Source of the DNA: JBBROS01 sp038229135 | GTDB taxonomy: Bacteria; Pseudomonadota; Alphaproteobacteria; Acetobacterales; Acetobacteraceae | Assembly: GCA_038229135.1 (NCBI GenBank) | Contig: JBBROS010000016.1 | Location: 12,735 to 76,734 of the forward strand | Direction of reading: 5' to 3' | DNA length: 64,000 bases | Shown: positions 17,926 through 27,065 of the stretch, one piece after another | How positions within the stretch are numbered: position 1 is the stretch's first letter | How the letters are laid out: every line of letters begins with the position of its first letter | Position numbers and translations under genes: made by a program | Notes under the pieces: generated by a model | The model's input: the letters and a program-made list of their open reading frames with translations, nothing else | The model's database searches: none | What the model was told of the DNA's origin: nothing

Positions 17926-19907
17926 ACGCCGACATCCGTATGAAGTGGGGCGAGGCGGGCCAGGATGGCGGGGTCGTCGAGGAGCGTCGCGGCGGCCCCT
18001 GGCAGGCGGCGGCACCAGTTGGGGTGGGCGCCGGATGTGCCGGGCAGGTTGGGCTGCTCCGTAAGGCCGAGCGCGTCCTCCGCCGGGACGATCACCAGGT
18101 CGCAGGCGGCGGTGGCCATGTGGCGCAACGAGGCATCCACCACGGCAGCCGGGTTGCTGGGCGGCGGCGGCTCGCCCTGGGCGGCACCGCTGTGCTGCAT
18201 CGCGGCCCAGAGCGTCGTGCGATCCGTGATGCGCTCAGCGGCCTCCTGCGCCGCGCCGCCCTCGTCGCCCGAGACGCCGAGCTGGCTGCGCCAGGCCAGG
18301 TCGTGTCCGCTCCACCAGCCGGCGATGGTGGCCAGGTCGTGCGTGCTCGTCATGGCAGCGGCGGAGCGCGACCAGGAGCGTGGGTCGGTGAAGAGGTTGT
18401 GGGCCTTCTCGAACCACAGCACGCGCATGCCGAGCATGCCGGCGCCTGCCATGGCGTCCTGAAAGCCATCCGGGATGGTGCCGAGGTCTTCGCCAAGCAC
18501 GATCGCGCGGTTCCGGTGGCTCTCGAGGGCGATGAGGCGGAGCAGGTCCTGGGTCGGCATGGCGAGGTAGGCGCCCTGCCGGGCGGAGGCGCCGTCGGGC
18601 ACGACCCAGAGGCGGGCGAGGCCGAGCGCGTGGTCGATGCGGACGCCGCCAGCGTGGCGCATGGCGTGGCTGAGCATCTCGATGAAGGCGCGGTAGCCGT
18701 GGGTGCGTAGGCCGGAGGGGCTGAAGGCCGCGAGGCCCCAGGCCTGGCCCTGGCTATTGAGAAGGTCCGGCGGGGCGCCGATGCTCATGCCGAGCAGCGT
18801 TTCGGCCTGGCGGCTCCAGCAATGGCTGCCGCCGGAATCGGCACCGACGGCGAGGTCGGCGACGAGCCCGATCGGCATGCCTGCGGCCCGGGTGGCGCGC
18901 TGCGCGCTGGCGAGGCTCTGGCTCGTGCGGAATTGCATCCAGGCATGCAACGCCACCTCGGGCGCGTGCGAGGCGGCGTAGGCGCGGACGGTCTCGCCCG
19001 CGGGGTCGTGCAGGGCCTTGGGCCAGGTCCGCCAGTGCCATCGGCCCTGAGCGAATTGCTCGGCATGCAGCGCCTCGAACACGGCGTGGCGCTCGAGCGC
19101 GCTGCCCTCGGCCTCGCGAAACCGGGCGAGGGCGGCGTGATCGGCCTCCGAAGCGGCCTCGAAGTCGCGGCGATGCGCCTCGAGCCGCAACCGGGCGGCA
19201 GCCGGCCAGTCGACCAGCTCGAGCGATTCGAGCCGCGCGGCCTCCTCGCCCTCCAGCTCCAGCCCGGCGTGCAGCACGTTCAGCATCACCCGGCTCGAGG
19301 GCGAGTAGGGGCTGAAGCGGTGCACGTCCGCGGAGAACTGGGCGTGCACCGGGCTGATGGCGATGCCTCCCGCGCCGGCGCGGACGGCGCTCGCGGCGAG
19401 CGCCTCGATGCCGCGGAAGTCGCCCAGGCCACCGTCGCCAGCACGCCGCAAGCCGTAGAGCTGGACCGCCAGCACCCAGGGGCGGCGCCCCGGTGCGGCG
19501 TCCTGCACCGTGATGCCGCGCGTAGGGGCGACGGCGAGCACGGTCTCCTGCCCGCCGATGACGAGGTGGTGGTAGCCGGGCACGTCAACGGCCGGAAGCG
19601 TGCCGTCCTCGGTGTGGCCGTCCGAACGGACCCCGTCCTCGAGGGTCAGTTCCCAACGCCCGTTGCCATGCACACGGATGGGTTGGCCCACGAGTGCGGT
19701 GGTGAGCTTGAGCATGCCCCCCGTCTGCCGTGCCAGGCGTTCGCGGCTGTCCGCCATGTCCCGGGGCGAGCCAGCCGGCAGGTCGAGTGCTGCGAGCACG
19801 GCGCGGAGCGTGTCCGGCGCCACCTCGTGCCATTGATGGTGCACGTCCTTCCATCGCGGGGCTACGCCGGCATCTGCGGCCAGGTCGGCGAGGTCGGCGT
19901 CGGTCAT
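17922..19907 (-). CDS. malQ: 4-alpha-glucanotransferase (amylomaltase) MalQ
   Basis: MalQ transfers alpha-1,4-glucan segments between maltodextrins, here probably lengthening short chains for TreY/TreZ and GlgB. The 661-residue GH77 protein has the nucleophile motif GVRIDHALGLARLWVVPDG, the acid/base motif IVLGEDLGTIP and TSTHDLATIAGWW with the third acidic residue. The ATG at 19907 overlaps the treZ stop (ATGA). The frame is open further upstream but only inside treZ. Length fits the bacterial form with an N-terminal beta-rich extension. Confidence 0.95.
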   Translation of the reverse strand: MTDADLADLAADAGVAPRWKDVHHQWHEVAPDTLRAVLAALDLPAGSPRDMADSRERLARQTGGMLKLTTALVGQPIRVHGNGRWELTLEDGVRSDGHTEDGTLPAVDVPGYHHLVIGGQETVLAVAPTRGITVQDAAPGRRPWVLAVQLYGLRRAGDGGLGDFRGIEALAASAVRAGAGGIAISPVHAQFSADVHRFSPYSPSSRVMLNVLHAGLELEGEEAARLESLELVDWPAAARLRLEAHRRDFEAASEADHAALARFREAEGSALERHAVFEALHAEQFAQGRWHWRTWPKALHDPAGETVRAYAASHAPEVALHAWMQFRTSQSLASAQRATRAAGMPIGLVADLAVGADSGGSHCWSRQAETLLGMSIGAPPDLLNSQGQAWGLAAFSPSGLRTHGYRAFIEMLSHAMRHAGGVRIDHALGLARLWVVPDGASARQGAYLAMPTQDLLRLIALESHRNRAIVLGEDLGTIPDGFQDAMAGAGMLGMRVLWFEKAHNLFTDPRSWSRSAAAMTSTHDLATIAGWWSGHDLAWRSQLGVSGDEGGAAQEAAERITDRTTLWAAMQHSGAAQGEPPPPSNPAAVVDASLRHMATAACDLVIVPAEDALGLTEQPNLPGTSGAHPNWCRRLPGAAATLLDDPAILARLAPLHTDVGV

Positions 19908-21634
19908 GCGAGCGTCACGATGCAGGCGCCTTGCGGCAGGTGGGTCGGGGTGGCGCCGGGGGTTGCGGCCAGCGTGTCGCCGCGGACGGTTGGCGCTGCG
20001 GCGGCGCGGCCGAGGTTGATTGCGATGGACAGCGTGCGCCCGGTGCCGAGCGTCCAGGCCGCCTGCACGGCGCCGTCGCCGAGCACATCCACGCTGGCGC
20101 TGCGGGTGCCCGGGATGCCCGGGGCGACATGCTCGTGGCGCAGCCGGAGCAGACCCGCCATCCACTCGGCATGGGCCGGATCGGAGCGCTCGGGGCGGGA
20201 GCGGAGGTAGGTTTCCGGATCGTTCGGGTCGGGGATGGCGGCACGGGTCGCCTCGTCCTGGAAGGCGGCGAAGGCGGCGAACTCGGCACGCCGGCCGTCT
20301 CGAACCAGGCGGGCCAGTTCCTCGCCATGGCTGGTGAAGAACTGGAAGGGCGACCGGCTGGCGTGCTCCTCACCCATGAACAACATGGGGATGAAGGGTG
20401 ACAGCAGCAGCAGCATGGTGGCGGCTCGGAGGGCGCCCGGGTCGGCCAGCGTGGTCAGCCGGTCGCCCATGGCGCGGTTGCCGATCTGGTCGTGGTTCTG
20501 CAGGCATACGATGAAGGCGGAGGTCGGTAGGTGGCCGCTCGGCTCGCCGCGGGGCCGCTCCAGATGCGGCGCCATCTCACCCTGGTAGGCGAAGCCCTCC
20601 GCCAGGCAGCGAGCGAGCAGGCGGGTCGCGTCGGTGAAGTCGCCGTAGTAGCCCTCCGTCTCATTCGTGAGCAGCACGTGCAGGCAATGGTGCATGTCGT
20701 CGGCCCATTGCGCGTCGAACAGCGGCTGGCCGGGCTCGGTGCGGAGCAGCCGGGCGGCGTTGTCCTCGTGCTCGAGCACCAGATGGATGTGGCGGCCTGC
20801 AGTGGCGGCGCGGGCCTCGCGGGCCAGCTCGTGGAAGAAGTCCTCTTCGGCGATGGCGTGCACCGCGTCGTAGCGAAGACCGTCGAAGCGGTATTCGTTG
20901 AGCCAAAAGAGCGTATTGTGCAGGAAGTACTCGCGCACCTCGGGCCGCTTGAAGTCGATGGCCGCCCCCCAGGGCGTGTGGCGGCCCTGGTCGAAGAACG
21001 GTTTGGCGTAGGCGTGCAAGTAAGCGCCGTCGGGGCCGAAATGATTGTAGACGACGTCGAGCATCATCATCATCCCGAGGCCGTGCGCAGTGTCGATCAG
21101 CGATTTCAGCTCGTCCGGCGTGCCGAAGCATCGGTCCGGCGCGAAGGGCAGCACGCCATCGTAGCCCCAGTTGCGCGGACCCGGCACGTCGGCGAGAGGC
21201 ATGAGCTCGATTGCGGTGATGCCGAGTGCCTTCAGCTCCGGCAGCCGCGCCTCGAGGCCACGGAACCCACCCATCAGCCCGGCGTGGCACTCGTAGATCA
21301 CGGCCTCGTTCCAGGGCCGGCCCGTCCAGCCCGGATTTTGCCACACATAGGCGGCAGGGTTCATCGTAAGGCTCGGCCCGTGCACGTCGTGTTGTTGCAC
21401 GCGGGATGCAGGGTCCGGGACGAAAAGGCCGTCCGGCATGACGAAGCCGTAGGGCGTGCCGACAACGGTGCGCGCGGTGGCCTCGTGCCAGCCGCCGGGC
21501 TTGGCGCGCATGGGCATGTCGTGTTCGAAGATCCGGAGCCGCACCGTCTCGGCCGATGGCGCCCAGATGCGGAACCGCGTCGCGTCCGGCTGGAATGCGG
21601 CGCCGAACGGCAGCTCGTGGATGAAGGTCGTCAT
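19904..21634 (-). CDS. treZ: Malto-oligosyltrehalose trehalohydrolase TreZ
   Basis: TreZ releases free trehalose from maltooligosyl-trehalose made by TreY. The 576-residue GH13 protein begins with a CBM48-like domain (PFGAAFQPDATRFRIWAPSA). The catalytic barrel has LDVVYNHFGPDGAYL, nucleophile FDGLRYDAVHAI, acid/base HLVLEHEDNA and LQNHDQIGNRAMGDR. The start ATG at 21634 overlaps the glgB stop. TreZ is separated from TreY by malQ, all coupled by 4-nt overlaps. Confidence 0.95.
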   Translation of the reverse strand: MTTFIHELPFGAAFQPDATRFRIWAPSAETVRLRIFEHDMPMRAKPGGWHEATARTVVGTPYGFVMPDGLFVPDPASRVQQHDVHGPSLTMNPAAYVWQNPGWTGRPWNEAVIYECHAGLMGGFRGLEARLPELKALGITAIELMPLADVPGPRNWGYDGVLPFAPDRCFGTPDELKSLIDTAHGLGMMMMLDVVYNHFGPDGAYLHAYAKPFFDQGRHTPWGAAIDFKRPEVREYFLHNTLFWLNEYRFDGLRYDAVHAIAEEDFFHELAREARAATAGRHIHLVLEHEDNAARLLRTEPGQPLFDAQWADDMHHCLHVLLTNETEGYYGDFTDATRLLARCLAEGFAYQGEMAPHLERPRGEPSGHLPTSAFIVCLQNHDQIGNRAMGDRLTTLADPGALRAATMLLLLSPFIPMLFMGEEHASRSPFQFFTSHGEELARLVRDGRRAEFAAFAAFQDEATRAAIPDPNDPETYLRSRPERSDPAHAEWMAGLLRLRHEHVAPGIPGTRSASVDVLGDGAVQAAWTLGTGRTLSIAINLGRAAAAPTVRGDTLAATPGATPTHLPQGACIVTLA

Positions 21635-23790
21635 TCGGGCAGCAGCACCAGTGTGGCCAGGGGTGGGAGCGTCAGGACCAGGGATTTCGGCAGGCCGTGC
21701 GAACCCGCAAGATCGGCCTCGGTACGGCCCATGTTGCCGGCCCCCGAACCGCCATACACGGCGGCGTCGGAGTTCAGCGTTTCGCGCCACATGCCGCCGT
21801 GCGGCACGCCCACGCGGTAGCCGTGCCGCGGGACGGGGGTGAAGTTCACGATCACCAGTGCTGGCTTGCCGCCGTGGAGCGGGTGCCGGAGCCAGGCGAA
21901 GACGGAGTTGTCGGCGTCGTCCAGCACGACCCATTCGAAGCCCGCGCTGTCGCAATCGCCTTCGTGGAGGGCGGGCACGGAGCGGTAGAGGCCGTTCAGG
22001 TCCCGCAGCAGCGCCTGCACCCCGGCATGCATCGTGTCGTCCAGCAGGTGCCAGTCGAGCCCGGTGTCGTGGTTCCACTCGCGGTCCTGCGCGAACTCGC
22101 AGCCCATGAACAGGAGCTTCTTGCCCGGGTATGCCCACATGAAGGCCAGGTAGGCTCGCAGGTTGGCGAAGCGCTGCCAGTCGTCGCCCTGCATCTTCCG
22201 GATGAGCGAGCCCTTGCCGTAGACGACCTCGTCGTGGCTGAGCGGCAGCATGAAACGTTCGGTGAAGGCGTACACGAGGCCGAAGGTGATCTCGCCATGG
22301 TGCCACTTCCGGTAGATCGGCGGCTCGGCCAGGTAGTGCAGCGTGTCGTGCATCCAGCCCATGTTCCACTTGTAGTGGAAGCCGAGGCCGCCCTCGTCGG
22401 CGCTGCGGGTCACGCCGGGCCACGCGGTGCTTTCCTCGGCGATGAGCACGGTGCCGGGCGCGTGCTCGGCCACGGCGCGGCTCAGCTCCTGCAGAAGGGC
22501 GACGTTCTCGAGGTTCTCGCGGCCGCCAAACTGGTTCGGGACCCAGTCGTCCGCGTCCCGGCTGTAGTCGCGGTAAAGCATGGACGCGACGGCGTCGACG
22601 CGCAGGCCGTCGATGTGGAAGTGCTCGAGCCAATACAGGGCGGAGGCGATGAGAAAGCCGCGGACTTCGTTGCGACCGATGTTGAAGATGTAGGTGTTCC
22701 AGTCCCGGTGGAAGCCTTCGCGCGGATCTGCGTGCTCATAGAGCGCGGTGCCGTCGAAGCGGGCGAGCCCATGCGGGTCCGACGGGAAGTGGGCGGGCAC
22801 CCAGTCGAGCAGGACGCCGACGCCCATTGCGTGGCAGCGGTCGACGAAGGCGGCGAAGGCTTCGGGCGAGCCAAGCGGCGCGCTGGGGGCGAAGTGGCCG
22901 AGCGGCTGGTAGCCCCAGGACCCGCCGAACGGGTGCTCCGCGATGGGCATGAGCTCGATATGCGTGAACCCCATACCGGCGGCGTAGGGGGCGAGGCGGT
23001 CTGCCAGTGCGGCCCAGCCGACGCTGCCGCGCTCGGCTGCAGGGAGCCAGGAGCCGGCGTGCACCTCGTAGGCGCTGATAGGCGCGTCCGGCCGTTGGGC
23101 GGCGGCGCGGCGCTCCATCCAGGCCGCGTCCGTCCAGCGATGCGGGGCGGCCGCGACGACGATGGAGGCGGTGGCCGGGGCGCGCTCGGCTGCGCGCGCC
23201 ATGGGGTCGGCGCGCTGCGGGAGCGGCTCGCCCTGGGAGCCGACGAGGTCGAACTTGTAGAGCGCGCCGGGGGCCACGCCCGGGACGAACATCTCCCACA
23301 CGCCCACGCCCTGGTGCTTTCGCATCGGGTGGCGTCGCGGGTCCCAATGGTTGAAGTCGCCGATGACGGAGACGCGGGTGGCGTTGGGGGCCCACACTGC
23401 GAAGCGGATGCCGGGGACGCCGTCATAGGTCGCCTCGTGGGCGCCGAGGGCGCGCCAGAGGGTCCGGTGAGTTCCCTGGGCGATGAGGTCCAGGTCGTGG
23501 CTGCCGAGGGTGGGGCCGAAGCGGTAGGGATCCTCGGCGTCGTAGAGGATGCCGTGGGTGGTGATCTGCAGATGGTGCGGGCCGGAGGTGGCGACGGCGC
23601 CTGCGAAGAAGCCGGCCGCGTCCACACGCTCGAGCGCGGTGCGTTCGCCCGAGGCGTCGACGGCCCATGCCGCGTCCGCGTCGGGCAGCCAGGCGCGTAG
23701 CTCGCCCTCATGCGGGCCGAGCACGGCGAAGGGGTCGCCGTGGCGGCCGGCCACGATGGCCTCGATGGTGCCCTGGTGCAGAGTCGTCAT
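21631..23790 (-). CDS. glgB: 1,4-alpha-glucan branching enzyme GlgB
   Basis: GlgB cuts alpha-1,4-glucan chains and rejoins them as alpha-1,6 branches. The 719-residue protein has an N-terminal branching-enzyme domain, a CBM48 domain (GIRFAVWAPNATRVSVIGDF) and a GH13 barrel with IDGLRVDAVASMLYRDY (nucleophile Asp), LIAEESTAWPGVTR (acid/base Glu) and LSHDEVVYGKGSL. It overlaps treS::mak upstream and treZ downstream. With GlgE it can build branched glucan from maltose-1-phosphate, as in the mycobacterial GlgE pathway. Confidence 0.96.
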   Translation of the reverse strand: MTTLHQGTIEAIVAGRHGDPFAVLGPHEGELRAWLPDADAAWAVDASGERTALERVDAAGFFAGAVATSGPHHLQITTHGILYDAEDPYRFGPTLGSHDLDLIAQGTHRTLWRALGAHEATYDGVPGIRFAVWAPNATRVSVIGDFNHWDPRRHPMRKHQGVGVWEMFVPGVAPGALYKFDLVGSQGEPLPQRADPMARAAERAPATASIVVAAAPHRWTDAAWMERRAAAQRPDAPISAYEVHAGSWLPAAERGSVGWAALADRLAPYAAGMGFTHIELMPIAEHPFGGSWGYQPLGHFAPSAPLGSPEAFAAFVDRCHAMGVGVLLDWVPAHFPSDPHGLARFDGTALYEHADPREGFHRDWNTYIFNIGRNEVRGFLIASALYWLEHFHIDGLRVDAVASMLYRDYSRDADDWVPNQFGGRENLENVALLQELSRAVAEHAPGTVLIAEESTAWPGVTRSADEGGLGFHYKWNMGWMHDTLHYLAEPPIYRKWHHGEITFGLVYAFTERFMLPLSHDEVVYGKGSLIRKMQGDDWQRFANLRAYLAFMWAYPGKKLLFMGCEFAQDREWNHDTGLDWHLLDDTMHAGVQALLRDLNGLYRSVPALHEGDCDSAGFEWVVLDDADNSVFAWLRHPLHGGKPALVIVNFTPVPRHGYRVGVPHGGMWRETLNSDAAVYGGSGAGNMGRTEADLAGSHGLPKSLVLTLPPLATLVLLPE

Positions 23791-26700
23791 GCTGTGCGTC
23801 CCAACAGCCGTTCGGCGATGGCGTGGAAGCCCCCGAGCGGGATGGGGAGCCAGGTGGGGCGGTTGGCCGCCTCATAGCGGATTTCGTATGCGGCCTTCTC
23901 GAGCAGGAAGAGGTCGAGCAAGGGCTGCTCCGCCGCCTCCGACACCCATCGTGCAGGGGCCGCGTGCAGCACCTCGCGATAGGCCTCCAGGAAGGCGGTC
24001 GTCGCGCGGTCCCTGAAGGCGAGCAGCAGTGCCAGCCGCCGCTCGGACACGGGCTCCGACGAGGCCACGCGCCCTGGTGCCGCGGCGGCTGCCGCGTAGT
24101 CGAACGAGCGGAGCAGGCCCGCGACATCCCGCAGCGGGCAGGAATGGGCGCGGCGCTGCTCCATGGTGCGGGCGGGCTCGCCCTCGAAGTCGATGATGTA
24201 GGCGTCGTCCTGCACGACCAGGACCTGGCCGAGGTGGAAATCACCGTGCACGCGGGTCTGCAGCGCCCCGTCGGCCTCCGCGGCGAGGCGGCGGGCCTCG
24301 GCCTGCAGGCGGTCGCGGTTGGCGAGCAGCATGGCGGCCTGGTCGGCCGGTGCGCCCTCGAGCTTGGCCTGCGCCAGCAGGTCGAGCGCTGCACCGATCT
24401 GCGTGGCGGCGCCGTCACCCCAGGCGGCGAGCGTGGCCGGGTCGGCGGGGCGGGGCGTGAAGGCTGGGTCCGTGTCGGCGGCCGCGAGCACGCTGTGCAG
24501 CTCGCCAAGGCGCGTGCCGATGGCGCGGGCGAAGGCGGCGTAGGCGTCGAACGCGTCGTCCCCCGCCTCCTCCACGCTGCCGGACTCGTGCGTGGCGCCC
24601 GTGAGGGCCACGGCTTCGACGCTGCGGGCGAGGAAGTCGAGCGTCCAGCCCCAGCCATCGCCCTGGTTCCGGACGAAGCCCTGGGCCAGCGCAACCGTGT
24701 GCGGCGTGCCGTCGTCGTCCACGCGCACCAGCTCGCCATAGAGCGGCGCGGTGTTGCCGAAGCCGCGCTCGGTGAGGAAGCGCGTCATCTCCCCCTCCGG
24801 GTGCACGCCGGCCAGCACGCGGCGCACCAGCTTCAGCACGAGCGTGTCGGCGACGATCCAGGACGAGTTACTCTGCTCGGCCGACAGGCGGCGGATGTCG
24901 GCGCCGTGTGGGATGGAGACGCCAGCCATGAGGGCGGTGGGACGGAACTCGAGCCGGGCGCCCTCGATGGGCAGCTTGGCCGAGGCAGCCCAGCCGGCGA
25001 GCAGCCCGGTGGTGAGCGCATCGAGGGTGAACGCATCCGTGAGCGCGCCCACACGGGGGCCGCGGCGGACGCGGGTCAGGGCGAGCAGGCTGGGCAGCGC
25101 GCCCTGAACCTCGTCGTCCCAGGCGATGCCGAGCGGGAGCACGTAGCGCTCCGTGCGGCCGGGGAGCGCTGCCTCGACTTCGGCGAACAGCACGCCCGGT
25201 GCTTCGGGCAGCGGGGTGGCGTAGGCCAGGCGAACGGCGGAGAGCCGCTCCGTCTTCGAGGCGTACCAGCGCCTCAGCGGGAGGTAGGCGGGCAGCGCCT
25301 CCCGCTCGACAACGGCGCGAGACGACGGGGCAAGCACGTCGTCCACGCCCTGGCGCAGCACCAGGGTAGCGTATTCCGGCAGCGGCTCCGGCGGGGGCAC
25401 GTGCCAGGCGGGCAGCGCCGTGTCGGTGGCGAGCAGGAACCAGAGCATGCCGTAGGGCGGCAGGCTGAGCAGGTAGTTGAGCTGGCCCACGGGCGGGAAG
25501 ACCGATCCGCCGACGATGTCCACCGGCACGCGTCCGGCGAAGGCCGACAGGTCCAGCTCGACGGCCTGGGCGGTGCGGGAGAGGTTGCTCACGCACAGGA
25601 TCGTCTCGTCCTCGAGCTCGCGCAGGAAGGCCAGCACCTTGCGGTTGGCGGGGTAGAGGAACCGCTGCGTGCCGCGCCCGAAGCTGTGGTGGCGGCCGCG
25701 GACGGCGAGCATGCGGCGCGTCCAGTTCAGCAAGGAGTGCGGGTCGGCCGCCTGCGCCTCGACGTTGACGGCCTGGTAGCCGTAGTTCGCGTCCTGGATC
25801 ACGGGCAGGACGAGCCGCTGCGGGTCCGTGCGGGAGAAGCCGCCGTTGCGGTCCATGGACCATTGCATGGGGGTTCGGACACCGTCGCGGTCGCCGAGGA
25901 AGATGTTGTCGCCCATGCCGATCTCGTCGCCGTAATAGATGACGGGCGTGCCGGGCATGGAGAGCAGAAGGCCGTTCATCAGCTCGATCCGGCGGCGGTC
26001 CCGCTCGAGCAGCGGGGCCAAGCGGCGGCGGATGCCCAGGTTGATGCGGGCGCGACGGTCTGCGGCGTAGGTATTCCAGAGGTAATCGCGCTCCCCGGAC
26101 GTCACCATCTCGAGGGTGAGTTCGTCGTGGTTGCGGAGGAACACGGCCCATTGGCAGCCGGCGGGGATCTCGGGCGTCTGGCGCATGATGTCGGTGATCG
26201 GGAAGCGGTCCTCCCGCGCGATCGCCATGTACATGCGCGGCATCAGCGGAAAGTGGAACGACATGTGGCATTCGTCGCCGTCGCCGAAATATTGCTGCGC
26301 GTCCTCCGGCCACTGGTTGGCTTCGGCGAGCAGCATGCGGCCCGGCGCGTGGCGGTCCATCTCGGCGCGGATGCGCTTCAGGATATCGTGCGTCTCGGGC
26401 AGGTTTTCGTTGTTGGTGCCCTCGCGCTCGATGAGGTAGGGCACGGCGTCGAGACGCAGCCCATCGATCCCGAGGTCGAGCCAGAAGCGCATCACGCGCA
26501 AGACCTCCTCGAGCACGGCCGGGTTGTCGAAGTTGAGGTCGGGCTGGTGGCTGTAGAAGCGGTGCCAGTAATAGGCGTTGGCCACCGGGTCCCACGTCCA
26601 GTTGCTGCTCTCCGTGTCCAAGAAGATGATGCGGGTGCCCGCATATTTCTCGGCCGTGTCCGACCACACGTAGAACTCGCGCTCCGGGCTGCCGGGCGGC

Positions 26701-27065
26701 GCCTGGCGGGCGGCCTGGAACCAGGGGTGCTGGTCGCTCGTGTGGTTGATGACGAGTTCGGTGATGACTCGCAGGCCGCGCTCGTGCGCCGCCTCGATGA
26801 AGCGGCTGACGTCGTCCATGGTGCCGTAATCGCCATGGACGCTCGTGTAATCGGCGATGTCGTAGCCGTCGTCGCGCCGGGGTGACGGGTAGAATGGCAG
26901 CATCCAGATGGCAGTCACGCCGAGCTCGCGCACGTAGTCGAGCTTTTCGATCAGGCCCTTGAAATCACCTACGCCATCGTTGTTTCCGTCAAAAAACGAC
27001 TTTAGGTGCAGCTGGTAGATCACCGCGTCCTTGAACCAGAGCGGATCGGGATTCGTTTCAATCAT
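23787..27065 (-). CDS. treS: Trehalose synthase/maltokinase fusion (TreS-Mak)
   Basis: A 1092-residue two-domain enzyme. Residues about 1-550 are trehalose synthase (GH13_16), which isomerises trehalose and maltose: YDIADYTSVHGDYG, nucleophile DGLRLDAVPYLIERE, acid/base LLAEANQWPED and FLRNHDELTLEMV. Residues about 600-1085 are a maltokinase (Pep2/Mak) with the kinase motifs VHGDFHLGQVLV and IIDFEGEPAR. The pair channels trehalose to maltose to maltose-1-phosphate, the donor for GlgE, whose gene overlaps upstream by 4 nt. The ATG at 27065 gives the standard start IETNPDPLWFKDAVIYQLH. Confidence 0.95.
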   Translation of the reverse strand: MIETNPDPLWFKDAVIYQLHLKSFFDGNNDGVGDFKGLIEKLDYVRELGVTAIWMLPFYPSPRRDDGYDIADYTSVHGDYGTMDDVSRFIEAAHERGLRVITELVINHTSDQHPWFQAARQAPPGSPEREFYVWSDTAEKYAGTRIIFLDTESSNWTWDPVANAYYWHRFYSHQPDLNFDNPAVLEEVLRVMRFWLDLGIDGLRLDAVPYLIEREGTNNENLPETHDILKRIRAEMDRHAPGRMLLAEANQWPEDAQQYFGDGDECHMSFHFPLMPRMYMAIAREDRFPITDIMRQTPEIPAGCQWAVFLRNHDELTLEMVTSGERDYLWNTYAADRRARINLGIRRRLAPLLERDRRRIELMNGLLLSMPGTPVIYYGDEIGMGDNIFLGDRDGVRTPMQWSMDRNGGFSRTDPQRLVLPVIQDANYGYQAVNVEAQAADPHSLLNWTRRMLAVRGRHHSFGRGTQRFLYPANRKVLAFLRELEDETILCVSNLSRTAQAVELDLSAFAGRVPVDIVGGSVFPPVGQLNYLLSLPPYGMLWFLLATDTALPAWHVPPPEPLPEYATLVLRQGVDDVLAPSSRAVVEREALPAYLPLRRWYASKTERLSAVRLAYATPLPEAPGVLFAEVEAALPGRTERYVLPLGIAWDDEVQGALPSLLALTRVRRGPRVGALTDAFTLDALTTGLLAGWAASAKLPIEGARLEFRPTALMAGVSIPHGADIRRLSAEQSNSSWIVADTLVLKLVRRVLAGVHPEGEMTRFLTERGFGNTAPLYGELVRVDDDGTPHTVALAQGFVRNQGDGWGWTLDFLARSVEAVALTGATHESGSVEEAGDDAFDAYAAFARAIGTRLGELHSVLAAADTDPAFTPRPADPATLAAWGDGAATQIGAALDLLAQAKLEGAPADQAAMLLANRDRLQAEARRLAAEADGALQTRVHGDFHLGQVLVVQDDAYIIDFEGEPARTMEQRRAHSCPLRDVAGLLRSFDYAAAAAAPGRVASSEPVSERRLALLLAFRDRATTAFLEAYREVLHAAPARWVSEAAEQPLLDLFLLEKAAYEIRYEAANRPTWLPIPLGGFHAIAERLLGRTA

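Noticed and set aside
23667..26885. A 1072-codon open frame on the plus strand opposite treS::mak and glgB
   Set aside because: It is the antisense shadow of minus-strand genes with clear catalytic motifs. It is rich in Gly, Arg, Val and His in the way GC-rich antisense frames are, and has no domain likeness.
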